The position numbers and the translations under genes are program-made. A DNA stretch of 64,000 nucleotides, taken from contig NZ_JBJIAA010000004.1 of assembly GCF_045310695.1 (NCBI RefSeq), positions 62,001 through 126,000 of the forward strand, written 5' to 3'. How positions within the stretch are numbered: position 1 is the stretch's first letter; each line of letters starts with the position of its first letter. Source of the stretch: Clostridium_S neuense (GTDB lineage Bacteria; Bacillota; Clostridia; Clostridiales; Clostridiaceae). The notes under the pieces are model-generated. The model did not search any database and was not told where the DNA came from. It saw only the letters and a program-made list of their open reading frames with translations. Shown in pieces: positions 1-8,591 of this stretch.

Positions 1-406
1 CATATGCTTTTATCATAGGATATTTAATCCTTACCTCTTTAAGTGCCTCTTTGAGGTATAAAAGCTTATTTTCCCGCGTTACAATATTAAACCTATTATA
101 TTTATTTGTTATGCTTTCTAAGCTCATAATATCGACAACATTAACTTTAGGCTCAAGAAGTGTCATATATCTTCCTTCAGCTTCCATAGACATACTTACA
201 AATAAATTTTTTAGTTTGTCTAACTTTTTGTTATCGGAACATATTATTAAAATTCTATCATTATCATATAAACAATAATTATTTTTAAGAAAAATTGCTC
301 TATTTACAACAGTAATAGTTTTCCCACTATTGGATTTACCCTTAACAAATATGTAATTTGATGATTTACTTGTACTAATTCTGCTTTGTATGCTGTTTAG
401 CTGCAT
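1..406 (-). CDS. Probable UvrD/superfamily I-type helicase, N-terminal part only
   Basis: The first 135 codons of a minus-strand gene whose 3' part lies outside the window. The start is an ATG at 404-406 preceded by a GAGGGAAGTGATA ribosome-binding site. Residues 23-30 read GKSNSGKT, a Walker A loop, after a hydrophobic strand (YIFVK). A second strand, RILIICSDNK, follows at about 49-58. This arrangement resembles the N-terminus of UvrD/Rep-like superfamily I helicases, which bind ATP and unwind DNA. No later helicase motif is visible, so the family is a guess; another P-loop NTPase is possible. It follows cdsA in the direction of transcription, where many Firmicutes have dxr instead. Confidence 0.65.
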   Translation of the reverse strand, partial: MQLNSIQSRISTSKSSNYIFVKGKSNSGKTITVVNRAIFLKNNYCLYDNDRILIICSDNKKLDKLKNLFVSMSMEAEGRYMTLLEPKVNVVDIMSLESITNKYNRFNIVTRENKLLYLKEALKEVRIKYPMIKAY

Positions 407-447
407 ATTATCACTTCCCTCTAAACCGACTAATTAATATATCTTAT

Positions 448-453
448 ATTATA
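448..453 (-). promoter_or_regulatory. Possible -10 element for the helicase-like gene
   Basis: TATAAT preceded by GTG lies 42 bp upstream of the ATG at 406. No good -35 hexamer is visible at 16-18 bp, because that space is taken by the inverted repeat at 459-503. Confidence 0.35.
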
Positions 454-458
454 CACTA

Positions 459-503
459 AATTCAAAAAAGTTTGTCCTTTTATAGTGGCAAACTTTTTGA
501 ATT
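459..503 (-). terminator. Inverted repeat downstream of cdsA
   Basis: Arms at 459-474 and 489-503 (CAAACTTTTT core) pair over 15 bp with one bulged base and a 14-base loop. It lies 25 bp past the cdsA stop. On the minus strand the 3' arm is itself T-rich, but no separate T-run follows, so it is a plausible rather than classical terminator. Confidence 0.5.
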
Positions 504-527
504 TACAAAAATATTTTATTTATATTA

Positions 528-1328
528 TTAAAATACAATAAAGCTCAAATAATAATACACAATAACAGCTGAAAAAAGTATACTATCAAATCTATCTAAT
601 ATGCCTCCATGTCCCGGTATAAGATTACTGTAATCTTTAACTCCTACATATCTTTTTATTGATGAAGCAGCTAAATCTCCACACTGAGAAAAAACTCCAC
701 ATAAAAGTCCAATAACTGCATAATTATATATTGGAATCTTAACCCCATAGCTATATATTACATATCCATATATTGTACATGCAATTACACTTCCAAGCAG
801 CCCGCCTAAGGACCCTTCGACAGTTTTTTTGGGACTAACCTTAGGACAAAGTTTAGTTTTTCCTAAAAGTCTTCCAAAATAATAGGCAAACGTATCACAC
901 AGCCATGAAGCTATAAATATAAGCCACACTAAATACTTTCCATACATCAATCTATTAGTTAAAACTATAAAACTAAAAAACACAGCTACATATATAAATC
1001 CAAGTATAGTAACTCCAATGTCCAAATAGTTATATTTTGTATTAAATATTGGAACACAAAACATTAAAAACACTCCGATTACTATAAAAAACATTAACAA
1101 TTTATAATTATTATTTCCAAGAAAAATATAATATAATATACAAAGCGTATATCCCAATATGGACATAGGATTAATTTGTTTTTCTTTTGAAACTTTATAG
1201 TATTCATATAGTCCTAAAATGGATAATACAAATATCAATAATCTTAGGTATATTCCACCTAAAAATAAAAATATAAGTAAGGGTGCTAAAAATACTGCTC
1301 CTATATACCTTTTATTTATTTTCTCCAT
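528..1328 (-). CDS. cdsA: Phosphatidate cytidylyltransferase (CDP-diglyceride synthase)
   Basis: 266 residues, integral membrane. It makes CDP-diacylglycerol from CTP and phosphatidate, the branch point of phospholipid synthesis. Most of the chain is hydrophobic segments. The C-terminal family signature is intact at residues 222-248, running from SSIKR through KD to PGHGG and the metal-binding DRFD. The ATG at 1328 has a GGAGGAG ribosome-binding site inside the end of uppS; the two genes overlap by 17 bp and so are translationally coupled. The uppS-cdsA pair is the usual Firmicutes arrangement downstream of frr. Confidence 0.95.
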   Translation of the reverse strand: MEKINKRYIGAVFLAPLLIFLFLGGIYLRLLIFVLSILGLYEYYKVSKEKQINPMSILGYTLCILYYIFLGNNNYKLLMFFIVIGVFLMFCVPIFNTKYNYLDIGVTILGFIYVAVFFSFIVLTNRLMYGKYLVWLIFIASWLCDTFAYYFGRLLGKTKLCPKVSPKKTVEGSLGGLLGSVIACTIYGYVIYSYGVKIPIYNYAVIGLLCGVFSQCGDLAASSIKRYVGVKDYSNLIPGHGGILDRFDSILFSAVIVYYYLSFIVF

Positions 1329-2103
1329 TATTTACTCCTCCAAACCTTCTATCTCTATTTTGATAATCACTTATAGCCTTATGAAGGTCATTTATAGAAA
1401 AATCCGGCCAATTTATATTTGAATACCAAAACTCAGAGTATGCACATTGCCATAAAAGAAAGTTACTTAAGCGCTGCTCTCCACTTGGTCTTATGATAAC
1501 ATCAGGATCAGGAATTCCTTTAGTGTATAGATATTCTTCAAATTTATTATCATCTAAATTCCTCATATCCTCATCAGATATCAATCCTTTTTCATAATCA
1601 TTAAATATATTTTTTACTGCTCTTAAAATTTCATACCTTCCACCATAATTTAATGCTAAATTTAAAACAAGACCAGAATTATTTTTTGTATCCTCAATGG
1701 ATTCATTTAAAATATCTATGCATGGCTTAGGAAGCTTGTATATATTACCTATGGTACGTATGATAACATTATTTTCGTTAAGTTCATTAAGTTCATTTTT
1801 AAGATACTCAACCAATAATTTCATAAGACCACTCACTTCATCCTTAGGTCTTTTCCAATTTTCAGTTGAAAAAGCATATACAGTAAGATATTTAACACCA
1901 ATATCACTGCACTCTCTTACTATTTTTTTTAGAGTTTCCACTCCTGCTTTATGTCCTAGTGTTCTTGGTAAATTCTTTTGCTTTGCCCATCTACCATTTC
2001 CATCCATTATTATTGCTATATGTACAGGAATATTATTCATATCAATTTTAACACTTACATCATTAACCTCTTTTTTATTAGTTCCATTTAGAAATTTCCA
2101 CAT
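1312..2103 (-). CDS. uppS: Undecaprenyl diphosphate synthase
   Basis: Cis-prenyltransferase that builds undecaprenyl diphosphate, the lipid carrier for peptidoglycan and other wall polymers. I start it at the ATG at 2103 (263 residues) because TTGGAGATAAGG sits correctly before it; a longer frame would need a TTG at 2121 with no ribosome-binding site. Residues 34-39 read DGNGRW, the diphosphate-binding motif with the catalytic Asp. HKAGVE follows at 51-56, and RPSGEQRLSNFLLWQ near the C-terminus is the conserved substrate-binding region. It lies between frr and cdsA. Confidence 0.96.
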   Translation of the reverse strand: MWKFLNGTNKKEVNDVSVKIDMNNIPVHIAIIMDGNGRWAKQKNLPRTLGHKAGVETLKKIVRECSDIGVKYLTVYAFSTENWKRPKDEVSGLMKLLVEYLKNELNELNENNVIIRTIGNIYKLPKPCIDILNESIEDTKNNSGLVLNLALNYGGRYEILRAVKNIFNDYEKGLISDEDMRNLDDNKFEEYLYTKGIPDPDVIIRPSGEQRLSNFLLWQCAYSEFWYSNINWPDFSINDLHKAISDYQNRDRRFGGVNNGENK

Positions 2104-2140
2104 AACCTTATCTCCAATCAAAGTATAATCTTCATTTTAT

Positions 2141-2175
2141 AAATAAACCATTTTTAAGTTTTAAGCAGTTTATCT
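2141..2175. repeat. Shrunken copy of the palindromic repeat family
   Basis: A 35-bp imperfect palindrome in the uppS leader, beginning AAATAAACC and ending AAGCAGTTTATCT. Its right end matches the right end of the full repeat copies at 11303-11400, 14523-14613 and 19397-19494. The centre of the full repeat is absent. I infer an internally deleted derivative. Confidence 0.55.
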
Positions 2176-2183
2176 TTAAATAA

Positions 2184-2189
2184 ATTATA
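2184..2189 (-). promoter_or_regulatory. Possible -10 element of uppS-cdsA
   Basis: TATAAT preceded by GCTG, between the frr terminator and uppS. No convincing -35 is visible. If it is used, the uppS leader would contain the small palindrome at 2141-2175. Confidence 0.4.
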
Positions 2190-2225
2190 CAGCACTATTT
2201 AATAAAATAATATAATAAAAATATT

Positions 2226-2253
2226 AAAAAACCTGCGAATAAGCATACGCAGG
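2226..2253 (-). terminator. Rho-independent terminator after frr
   Basis: Read on the minus strand, a CCTGCG/CGCAGG stem (2248-2253 with 2232-2237) and a 10-base loop are followed by TTTTTTAATATTTTT. It lies 47 bp after the frr stop. Confidence 0.85.
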
Positions 2254-2299
2254 CTATTTAAAACTTTAATCCCTTTTTTAGGAAAGTCAAAACATTAAA

Positions 2300-2857
2300 T
2301 CAAACAGTCATAACTTCCTTTTCCTTAATCTCCACAAGGTTTTCTATTTCCTTTATAAATGAGTCAGTTTTCTTTTGAATGTCATCCTCTGCCTTTTTAG
2401 CTTCATCTTCAGTAATAGAATTGTCTTTTTTTAGAGCTTTAACTTTATCATTTGCATCTCTTCTTATAGATCTTACTGCTACTTTGCTTTCTTCTCCAGC
2501 TTTTTTAACATTCTTTACAATATTTTTTCTTGTCTCTTCAGTTAATTCAGGAATTACAAGCCTTATAGCAGCTCCATCATTTGATGGGTTTAATCCTAAA
2601 TCAGAAACAAGTATAGCCTTTTCTATATTTTTTATAGAAGATTTATCCCATGGCTGAATTAATAGTATTCTTGGTTCCGGCGCAGAAACATTAGCCATTT
2701 GATTAAGTGGAGTCATTGTTCCATAATAATCAACTTCTATTCTGTCTAGTATAGAAGGATTAGCTCTTCCTGCCTTCATAGTTGATAGATCCTGCTTTAA
2801 AACAGAAATACTTTTTTTCATTTTTTCTTCTGCTTCTTTAATTATCTCTTTTACCAT
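2300..2857 (-). CDS. frr: Ribosome recycling factor
   Basis: 185 residues, the standard RRF length. With EF-G it splits post-termination ribosomes from mRNA. The N-terminal helix, the KAGRANPSILDRI segment and the following beta domain (PLNQMANVSAPEPR) are all typical, and the C-terminal half is charged helix (EETRKNIVKNVKK). The ATG at 2857 follows a TAAGGAGGT ribosome-binding site, 18 bp from the pyrH stop, so the two genes are cotranscribed. A terminator follows. Confidence 0.97.
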   Translation of the reverse strand: MVKEIIKEAEEKMKKSISVLKQDLSTMKAGRANPSILDRIEVDYYGTMTPLNQMANVSAPEPRILLIQPWDKSSIKNIEKAILVSDLGLNPSNDGAAIRLVIPELTEETRKNIVKNVKKAGEESKVAVRSIRRDANDKVKALKKDNSITEDEAKKAEDDIQKKTDSFIKEIENLVEIKEKEVMTV

Positions 2858-2875
2858 AGATTTACCTCCTTAATA

Positions 2876-3586
2876 TTATTTAGATATTAAAGTTCCAATT
2901 TTCTCACCTGATACAGCCTTTTTAATATTTCCAGGAATATCTAGTCCAAACACAATTATAGGTATATTATTATCCATACAAAGTGATGTGGCAGTAGAAT
3001 CCATAACCTGTAAATTTTTATCTAACACTTCTATATAGCTTAATTTATCATATTTGACAGCATCTGCATACTTATGAGGATCCTTATTATAAACACCATC
3101 TACTTTTTTAGCTAAAAGTATTACATCCGCCTCAATTTCTGCTGCTCTTAATGCTGCTGTAGTATCAGTTGAAAAATATGGATTTCCAGTTCCTCCACCA
3201 AAAATTACAACTCTGCCCTTCTCTAAATGTCTCATAGCTCTTCTTCTTATAAATGGTTCTGCAATTTGCTTCATTTCTATAGCTGTCTGAACTCTTGTAA
3301 TAACTCCTATGTTTTCAAGAGAATCTTGAAGAGCCAATGCATTTATACATGTTGCAAGCATTCCCATATAATCTGCTGTTGTTCTATCCATACCTTCGCC
3401 ATTTCTTCCACGCCAGATATTTCCACCGCCTACCACAGCTCCTACTTCTAATCCAATATCAACAATTTCCTTTATCTCTTGGGCAATTCTATTTGCTACA
3501 TCAAAATCTATTCCATATCCATTTTCCCCAGCAAGAGCTTCTCCAGAAATTTTTAGCATTATCCTTTTATATTTTACTGATTCCAT
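2876..3586 (-). CDS. pyrH: UMP kinase
   Basis: 236 residues of the amino-acid-kinase fold. It phosphorylates UMP to UDP in the cytoplasm for pyrimidine synthesis. The chain opens with KISGEALAGENGYGID, continues with the GGGNIWRGRNGEGMDR nucleotide/UMP loop and has the DSTATSLCMDN segment near the end, all characteristic of bacterial PyrH. It lies in the rpsB-tsf-pyrH-frr order. An independent terminator separates it from tsf. Confidence 0.97.
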   Translation of the reverse strand: MESVKYKRIMLKISGEALAGENGYGIDFDVANRIAQEIKEIVDIGLEVGAVVGGGNIWRGRNGEGMDRTTADYMGMLATCINALALQDSLENIGVITRVQTAIEMKQIAEPFIRRRAMRHLEKGRVVIFGGGTGNPYFSTDTTAALRAAEIEADVILLAKKVDGVYNKDPHKYADAVKYDKLSYIEVLDKNLQVMDSTATSLCMDNNIPIIVFGLDIPGNIKKAVSGEKIGTLISK

Positions 3587-3634
3587 AGTATACCTCCATA
3601 ACGTGCCAGCATATTATTATTTTGATTGGCTTTT

Positions 3635-3662
3635 AAAAAAAGAGAACACTCCGTGTTCTCTC
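3635..3662 (-). terminator. Rho-independent terminator after tsf
   Basis: On the minus strand a GAGAACAC/GTGTTCTC stem with a 3-base loop (about 3641-3662) is followed by TTTTTTT. It ends the rpsB-tsf transcript, at least partly, before pyrH. Confidence 0.9.
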
Positions 3663-3669
3663 TTTTATT

Positions 3670-4593
3670 TTACTTATTTTGCTGCATTTGTCTTTGAACT
3701 TCTTCAGCAAAATTTTCTTCTTTCTTTTCTATACCTTCGCCTCTTTCAAATCTAACAAAATCAGCTATAGTAATTTTAGCTCCTACTTCTTTTGCTACTT
3801 TATCTACAAGCTTAGATATAGTAAGTTCTGAATCTTTAACCCATAATTGATCAACAAGGCAAACTTCTTTCAAATATTTCTTTATTCTACCTTCAACCAT
3901 TTTTTCAACTATTTTTTCAGGTTTTCCTTCATTTAAAGCTTGAACTCTATATATTTCTCTTTCTTTATCTAATGCTTCATGATCAACTGAAGTTTCATCT
4001 AAGAAAAGTGGATTTGCAGCAGCTATCTGCATACAAATATCTTTAGCCAAAGTTGATACTTCTGGAACAACTTTATCTGAATTTAATTTTACAAGAACAC
4101 CTATTTTTCCTCCTGCATGAACATAGCTTTCAACTAATCCATTTTCAGCAGAAAATTTAGTGAATCTTCTAACATTAATATTTTCTCCTAATTTTGAAAT
4201 TAAATTAGTAACAAATTCTTTTAATGTTACGCTTTCATCTTCAATATACTTTTGTTCTAAAAGTTCATTTACATCTTTAGCATTACTTAATGCTGCCATT
4301 TTAGCAACATTTTTAGCTAATAATTTAAAGCTCTCATTTTCTGAAACGAAATCAGTTTCGCAGTTAACCTCTGCTACTGCTCCACTTTTGCTACTTTCAT
4401 CAACATATGCTAAAACTAAACCTTCGGAAGCAATTCTGCCAGCTTTTTTAGCTGCAGCTGCTAATCCTTTTTCTCTTAATATTTCAATAGCTTTTTCAGC
4501 ATCACCATTTGCTTCTGTTAATGCTTTTTTACAAGCCATCATTGCGGCTCCAGTTCTTTCTCTAAGTTCTTTAACTGCACTTGCAGAAATCAT
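3670..4593 (-). CDS. tsf: Translation elongation factor Ts
   Basis: 307 residues. It is the nucleotide-exchange factor that reloads EF-Tu with GTP. The N-terminal UBA-like domain (VKELRERTGAAMMACKKAL, about residues 6-24) is complete. The core contains the TDFVSENESFK motif that contacts EF-Tu. The ATG at 4593 follows a GGAGGTAATAGTAT ribosome-binding site. It lies 52 bp downstream of rpsB, the usual partner, and ends at a strong terminator. Confidence 0.97.
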   Translation of the reverse strand: MISASAVKELRERTGAAMMACKKALTEANGDAEKAIEILREKGLAAAAKKAGRIASEGLVLAYVDESSKSGAVAEVNCETDFVSENESFKLLAKNVAKMAALSNAKDVNELLEQKYIEDESVTLKEFVTNLISKLGENINVRRFTKFSAENGLVESYVHAGGKIGVLVKLNSDKVVPEVSTLAKDICMQIAAANPLFLDETSVDHEALDKEREIYRVQALNEGKPEKIVEKMVEGRIKKYLKEVCLVDQLWVKDSELTISKLVDKVAKEVGAKITIADFVRFERGEGIEKKEENFAEEVQRQMQQNK

Positions 4594-4645
4594 ATACTAT
4601 TACCTCCGTTAATGTTTTATAAAATAAATTTTCATTTATAAAATT

Positions 4646-5347
4646 CTATTCTGCTAATTGTTCTCCCTGTCTGCCTTCAATTACTGCATCAGCAATTTTA
4701 GCTGTTATTAATTTTACAGCTCTTATAGCATCATCATTACCAGGTATTACATAATCCACTTCATCTGGATCACAATTTGTATCTACAATAGCAACAACAG
4801 GAATTCCTAAAATCTTAGCTTCAGAAATAGCATTTTTCTCTTTTCTAGGATCTACTACAAATAATGCTCCTATATTTTCTTGTTGCATATTTGTTATACC
4901 ACCTAAATTTTTAACAAGTTTTTCTTCTTCGCCTTTTAAAAGTGTAACTTCTTTCTTAGGTAAAACTTCGAATGTTCCATCTTCTTCCATTTTCTTTAAA
5001 TCTGCTAACCTTTGAATTCTAGTCTTTATAGTATTGAAGTTAGTTAACATTCCACCTAACCATCTATTATTAACAAAGTGCATTCCACTTCTTACAGCTT
5101 CTTCTGAAATAGCTTCTTGAGCTTGCTTCTTTGTTCCTACAAAAAGTACATCTTTTCCTTCTTCAGAAACACTTTTAATGAAATTATAAGCTTCATCAAT
5201 CTTTTTTACAGTTTTCTGTAAATCGATTATGTATATTCCATTTCTTTCTGTAAAAATGTATGGAGCCATTTTTGGATTCCATCTTCTAGTTTGGTGACCG
5301 AAATGTACACCTGCTTCTAATAATTGTTTCATTGAAATAACTGACAT
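4646..5347 (-). CDS. rpsB: 30S ribosomal protein S2
   Basis: 233 residues, full length. It opens with the family signature MKQLLEAGVHFGHQTRRWNPKM and carries FVGTKKQAQEA and the RWLGGMLTNF motif. It is a structural protein of the small subunit, assembled late. The ATG at 5347 has AAGGAGGAAAAATTTT before it. A strong sigma-A promoter lies at 5475-5503, giving a leader of roughly 120 nt that could host the autogenous control known for rpsB in other bacteria; I see no specific structure that proves it. Confidence 0.97.
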   Translation of the reverse strand: MSVISMKQLLEAGVHFGHQTRRWNPKMAPYIFTERNGIYIIDLQKTVKKIDEAYNFIKSVSEEGKDVLFVGTKKQAQEAISEEAVRSGMHFVNNRWLGGMLTNFNTIKTRIQRLADLKKMEEDGTFEVLPKKEVTLLKGEEEKLVKNLGGITNMQQENIGALFVVDPRKEKNAISEAKILGIPVVAIVDTNCDPDEVDYVIPGNDDAIRAVKLITAKIADAVIEGRQGEQLAE

Positions 5348-5474
5348 AAAATTTTTCCTCCTTAAAATTGGTTATTACCTCCATTATCTTTTAATGTAAA
5401 TCACTTAATTAAAAAGGAATTTTAAAAAAGCACCGATTTACAAATTGGATAATGTGTGTATTTTTACTCTAAGT

Positions 5475-5503
5475 AGTATATCATATAGCATTTGCTTAAT
5501 CAA
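5475..5503 (-). promoter_or_regulatory. Sigma-A promoter of rpsB-tsf
   Basis: TTGATT (5498-5503), a 17-bp spacer and TATACT (5475-5480) with an extended TGA before the -10. It starts just beyond the codY stop at 5510. Confidence 0.85.
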
Positions 5504-5509
5504 TACATT

Positions 5510-6286
5510 TTATTTTATTTTTTTTAATTCATCCATGAGTTTATCATTCAATATTTTTATATGTGTTCCCTTCATTCCAAGTGATCTTGATTCAATAACC
5601 CCTGCACTTTCAAATTTTCTAAGAGCATTTACAATAACTGAACGTGTTATACCAACTTTATCTGCTATCTTAGAAGCAACAAGTAATCCCTCATCACCAT
5701 CTAACTCGTTAAATATGTGTTCTACAGCTTCCAACTCTGAATAAGACAATGTTCCTATCGCTAATTGAACAACAGCTTTTTTTCTTGCTTCTAGTTCAAT
5801 TTCATCATTTTTAGACCTCAAAATTTCAAGTCCAACAATAGTCGCACTATATTCTGCTAAAACTAAATCATCGTCATCAAACTGCTTGTCAAATCTTGCA
5901 AGTAAGAGTGTACCCAATCTTTCCCTGTTCCCAATTATAGGAACTATAGTAGAGATTTTATCACTTATTGCACATTTAGCATCATCTTCAAAAAAGCATG
6001 TTCCATTACTATGTATATTAGCACTAGTCTCATAAGAATTTAACAACTTATTATTATATAACTCTGGAAACTTCATTTCATTTATAAAATCATTTTTTAC
6101 AACTTCACACTCAAATCCACTTGAAAAATTATACCCTAGTATTTTTCCCTTTCTGCTTATAACATATACATTACATTCAAGTACATTACTTAAAAGTTTA
6201 CATATATCATTAAAAACCACAGGTTCCGCACCAGTTTTTTGAAGTATCTTATTTAGCATTCGTGTTTTATTTAATAGTGTAGACAT
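5510..6286 (-). CDS. codY: GTP- and branched-chain-amino-acid-sensing repressor CodY
   Basis: 258 residues, the standard CodY length. It is a global transcription regulator of low-GC Gram-positives that represses nutrient-scavenging and stationary-phase genes when isoleucine/leucine/valine and GTP are plentiful. The N-terminal GAF ligand domain covers roughly residues 1-155. The C-terminal winged helix-turn-helix is clear (LVASKIADKVGITRSVIVNALRKFE), followed by ESRSLGMKGTHIKI. The start at 6286 has GGAGG before it. It has its own promoter and lies between topA and rpsB. Confidence 0.97.
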   Translation of the reverse strand: MSTLLNKTRMLNKILQKTGAEPVVFNDICKLLSNVLECNVYVISRKGKILGYNFSSGFECEVVKNDFINEMKFPELYNNKLLNSYETSANIHSNGTCFFEDDAKCAISDKISTIVPIIGNRERLGTLLLARFDKQFDDDDLVLAEYSATIVGLEILRSKNDEIELEARKKAVVQLAIGTLSYSELEAVEHIFNELDGDEGLLVASKIADKVGITRSVIVNALRKFESAGVIESRSLGMKGTHIKILNDKLMDELKKIK

Positions 6287-6347
6287 TAGTATTCCTCCAT
6301 TTATTTATACTTTATTTTAAAGTTTATTATCAATTTAAAATATTATA

Positions 6348-6362
6348 ATTTTTCTTAACATT
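6348..6362 (-). promoter_or_regulatory. Possible CodY box in the codY leader
   Basis: On the minus strand AATGTTAAGAAAAAT matches the CodY consensus AATTTTCWGAAAATT at 12 of 15 positions. It lies about 25 bp past the -10 of codY. In AT-rich DNA such a match may arise by chance. Confidence 0.3.
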
Positions 6363-6387
6363 TCGAATTGAACGTAAAACCATTAAA

Positions 6388-6416
6388 ATAATATCATAAT
6401 AAATTTTAAAATTCAA
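6388..6416 (-). promoter_or_regulatory. Sigma-A promoter of codY
   Basis: TTGAAT (6411-6416), a 17-bp spacer ending TGA and TATTAT (6388-6393). It is about 100 bp upstream of the codY start, in the gap after topA. Confidence 0.75.
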
Positions 6417-6465
6417 CTTTAAATTCTATAAAATTATACTTCATAGTCAACAAAATGGTTAAGTA

Positions 6466-8550
6466 CTAATTATCTCCTAACTTTTTTTCATGCTTACATT
6501 CACTATTTGAACACTCAAGATATTCCCCTTTTGATTTACTAGTTTTCTTAACCATATAACTTCCGCATTCGGGACATTTCTCATCTGAAGGCTCAAACCA
6601 ACTAACAAAATCGCAGTCGGGATAATTGCTGCACCCATAGAATTTTCTTCCTTTTTTACTTTTACGAGCAACTACCTTTCCGCCACACTTTGGACAGCTT
6701 ACCTTAAGTTCTTCCACAATAGGTTTTGTATTTTTACAGTCAGGATATCCAGGACAAGCTAAAAAATCACCAAATCTACCATGCTTTATAACCATATTTT
6801 TTCCACATTTATCGCATTTTATATCAGTTACTTCATCCTCTATTGTTATTTTAGCAACTTCCTTCTCAGCAACCTCAATAGATTTTTCAAGTGGTTTAAA
6901 ATATTCGTCTACAACCTTATTCCAATTTTCTTTGCCTTCTTCTATATTATCGAGCTTATTTTCCATGTCAGCAGTAAATTCTACGTCTACAATCTGCTTA
7001 AAATATTCACTGACTATATTATTCACAATATTTCCAAGTTCTGTGGAATATATAACTTTTTTTTCTTTTCTTATATACTTTCTATCCAATAAGGTTGAAA
7101 TTATAGGTGCATAGGTACTTGGTCTTCCTATACCATTTTCCTCTAAAGTTTTAACTAGGGATGCTTCACTAAATCTTGCAGGCGGCTGCGTAAAGTGTTG
7201 TTTTCCTTCGATTTTCTTACAAAGCAATTTTTCGTTTTCAACTAATGAAGGTATCTTTTGGCTATCTTCTTCATCTTCAGTCACATATTTATATATTTTC
7301 ATAAATCCTTCAAATTTTATACTGCTTCCTGTAACTCTAAAAGTGTAATCATTATTACTTACATCAACAGAAATGCTATTTAGAATACAATTTGCCATTT
7401 GACTTGCTATAAATCTGCACCATATTAAATTATATAGTTTATATTGATCATCCTTTAAACTTGCCTTAACCTTATCTGGAGTAAGATCTATATATGTAGG
7501 TCTTATAGCTTCATGTGCATCTTGGGCATTTTTCTTTCCCTTATATACTTTAAATTTCTCTGGAAAATATTCTTTGCCATATTCAGTAACTATAAAATCC
7601 TTTGCCGCATTCTGAGCCTCTAACGCTACTCTTACAGAATCAGTTCTCATATAAGTAATAAGACCTATAGTTCCATGACCTTTTACTTCTACGCCTTCAT
7701 ATAGCTGTTGTGCTACTGACATTGTTTTTTTAGTAGAAAAATTAAGTTTTCTGTTGGCATCCTGCTGTAGTGTACTGGTTGTAAAAGGTGGAAGAGAATT
7801 TTTATTCTTTGTTCCACTCTTTATTTTTGATACTTTGAATTCTCCATTTTTAAGTTCATCTATAATTTTATCATTCTGTTCTTTATTTGTTATGCTGATC
7901 TTTTTACCCTTATAATAAACAAGCTTTAGTACAAAGGCTTTACCACTTTTATTTTTGCTGACTTCACTTTCAATAGTCCAATATTCTTCTGGTTTAAAAT
8001 CATTAATTTCCTTTTCTCTATTGCAGATCATTTTGAGTGCAACTGATTGAACTCTACCTGCACTAAGTCCCCATTTAACTTTTCTCCATAAAATAGGGCT
8101 AATCTTATAACCAACTAATCTATCTAAAATTCTTCTTGCCTGCTGGGCATCGACAAGAGAAACATTTACTTTTCTTGGATTTTTAATTGCATTTTTAACA
8201 GCATTCTTAGTTATCTCATTAAATTCAATCCTACACTTTTCACATTCATCAATCTTAAGAACTTTTTCCAAATGCCAGGATATAGCTTCACCTTCCCTAT
8301 CAGGGTCGGTTGCAAGATAAATTTTATCACACTTTTTAGCTACTTTCCTTATTTTATCTAAAAGTTCGCCTTTACCCCTTATGGTTATATATTTAGGTGT
8401 ATAATCATTTTCAACATCTACTCCTAAAGTACTTCTAGGTAAATCTCTTACATGTCCCATAGATGCTTCTACAATATAATTACTTCCAAGATATTTTCCT
8501 ATAGTTTTAGCTTTAGCAGGTGATTCAACTATCACTAATTTTTGTCCCAT
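6466..8550 (-). CDS. topA: DNA topoisomerase I (type IA)
   Basis: 694 residues from the ATG at 8550, chosen because TTTTGGAGGGGATAAG precedes it; a frame extension of 12 codons has no such site. It relaxes negative supercoils. The Toprim domain covers about residues 3-113, with E9 in VIVESPAKAK and the DPDREGE motif at 82-88. The active-site tyrosine is Y300 in GLITYMRTDS. The C-terminus has three zinc ribbons (CDKCG...CPGYPDC, CPKCG...CSNYPDC, CPECG...CSNSEC), as in Firmicutes TopA. dprA ends 41 bp upstream, the usual dprA-topA pair. Confidence 0.97.
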   Translation of the reverse strand: MGQKLVIVESPAKAKTIGKYLGSNYIVEASMGHVRDLPRSTLGVDVENDYTPKYITIRGKGELLDKIRKVAKKCDKIYLATDPDREGEAISWHLEKVLKIDECEKCRIEFNEITKNAVKNAIKNPRKVNVSLVDAQQARRILDRLVGYKISPILWRKVKWGLSAGRVQSVALKMICNREKEINDFKPEEYWTIESEVSKNKSGKAFVLKLVYYKGKKISITNKEQNDKIIDELKNGEFKVSKIKSGTKNKNSLPPFTTSTLQQDANRKLNFSTKKTMSVAQQLYEGVEVKGHGTIGLITYMRTDSVRVALEAQNAAKDFIVTEYGKEYFPEKFKVYKGKKNAQDAHEAIRPTYIDLTPDKVKASLKDDQYKLYNLIWCRFIASQMANCILNSISVDVSNNDYTFRVTGSSIKFEGFMKIYKYVTEDEEDSQKIPSLVENEKLLCKKIEGKQHFTQPPARFSEASLVKTLEENGIGRPSTYAPIISTLLDRKYIRKEKKVIYSTELGNIVNNIVSEYFKQIVDVEFTADMENKLDNIEEGKENWNKVVDEYFKPLEKSIEVAEKEVAKITIEDEVTDIKCDKCGKNMVIKHGRFGDFLACPGYPDCKNTKPIVEELKVSCPKCGGKVVARKSKKGRKFYGCSNYPDCDFVSWFEPSDEKCPECGSYMVKKTSKSKGEYLECSNSECKHEKKLGDN

Positions 8551-8591
8551 CTTATCCCCTCCAAAATTCTGTCTTAAAATATTCAAATATA

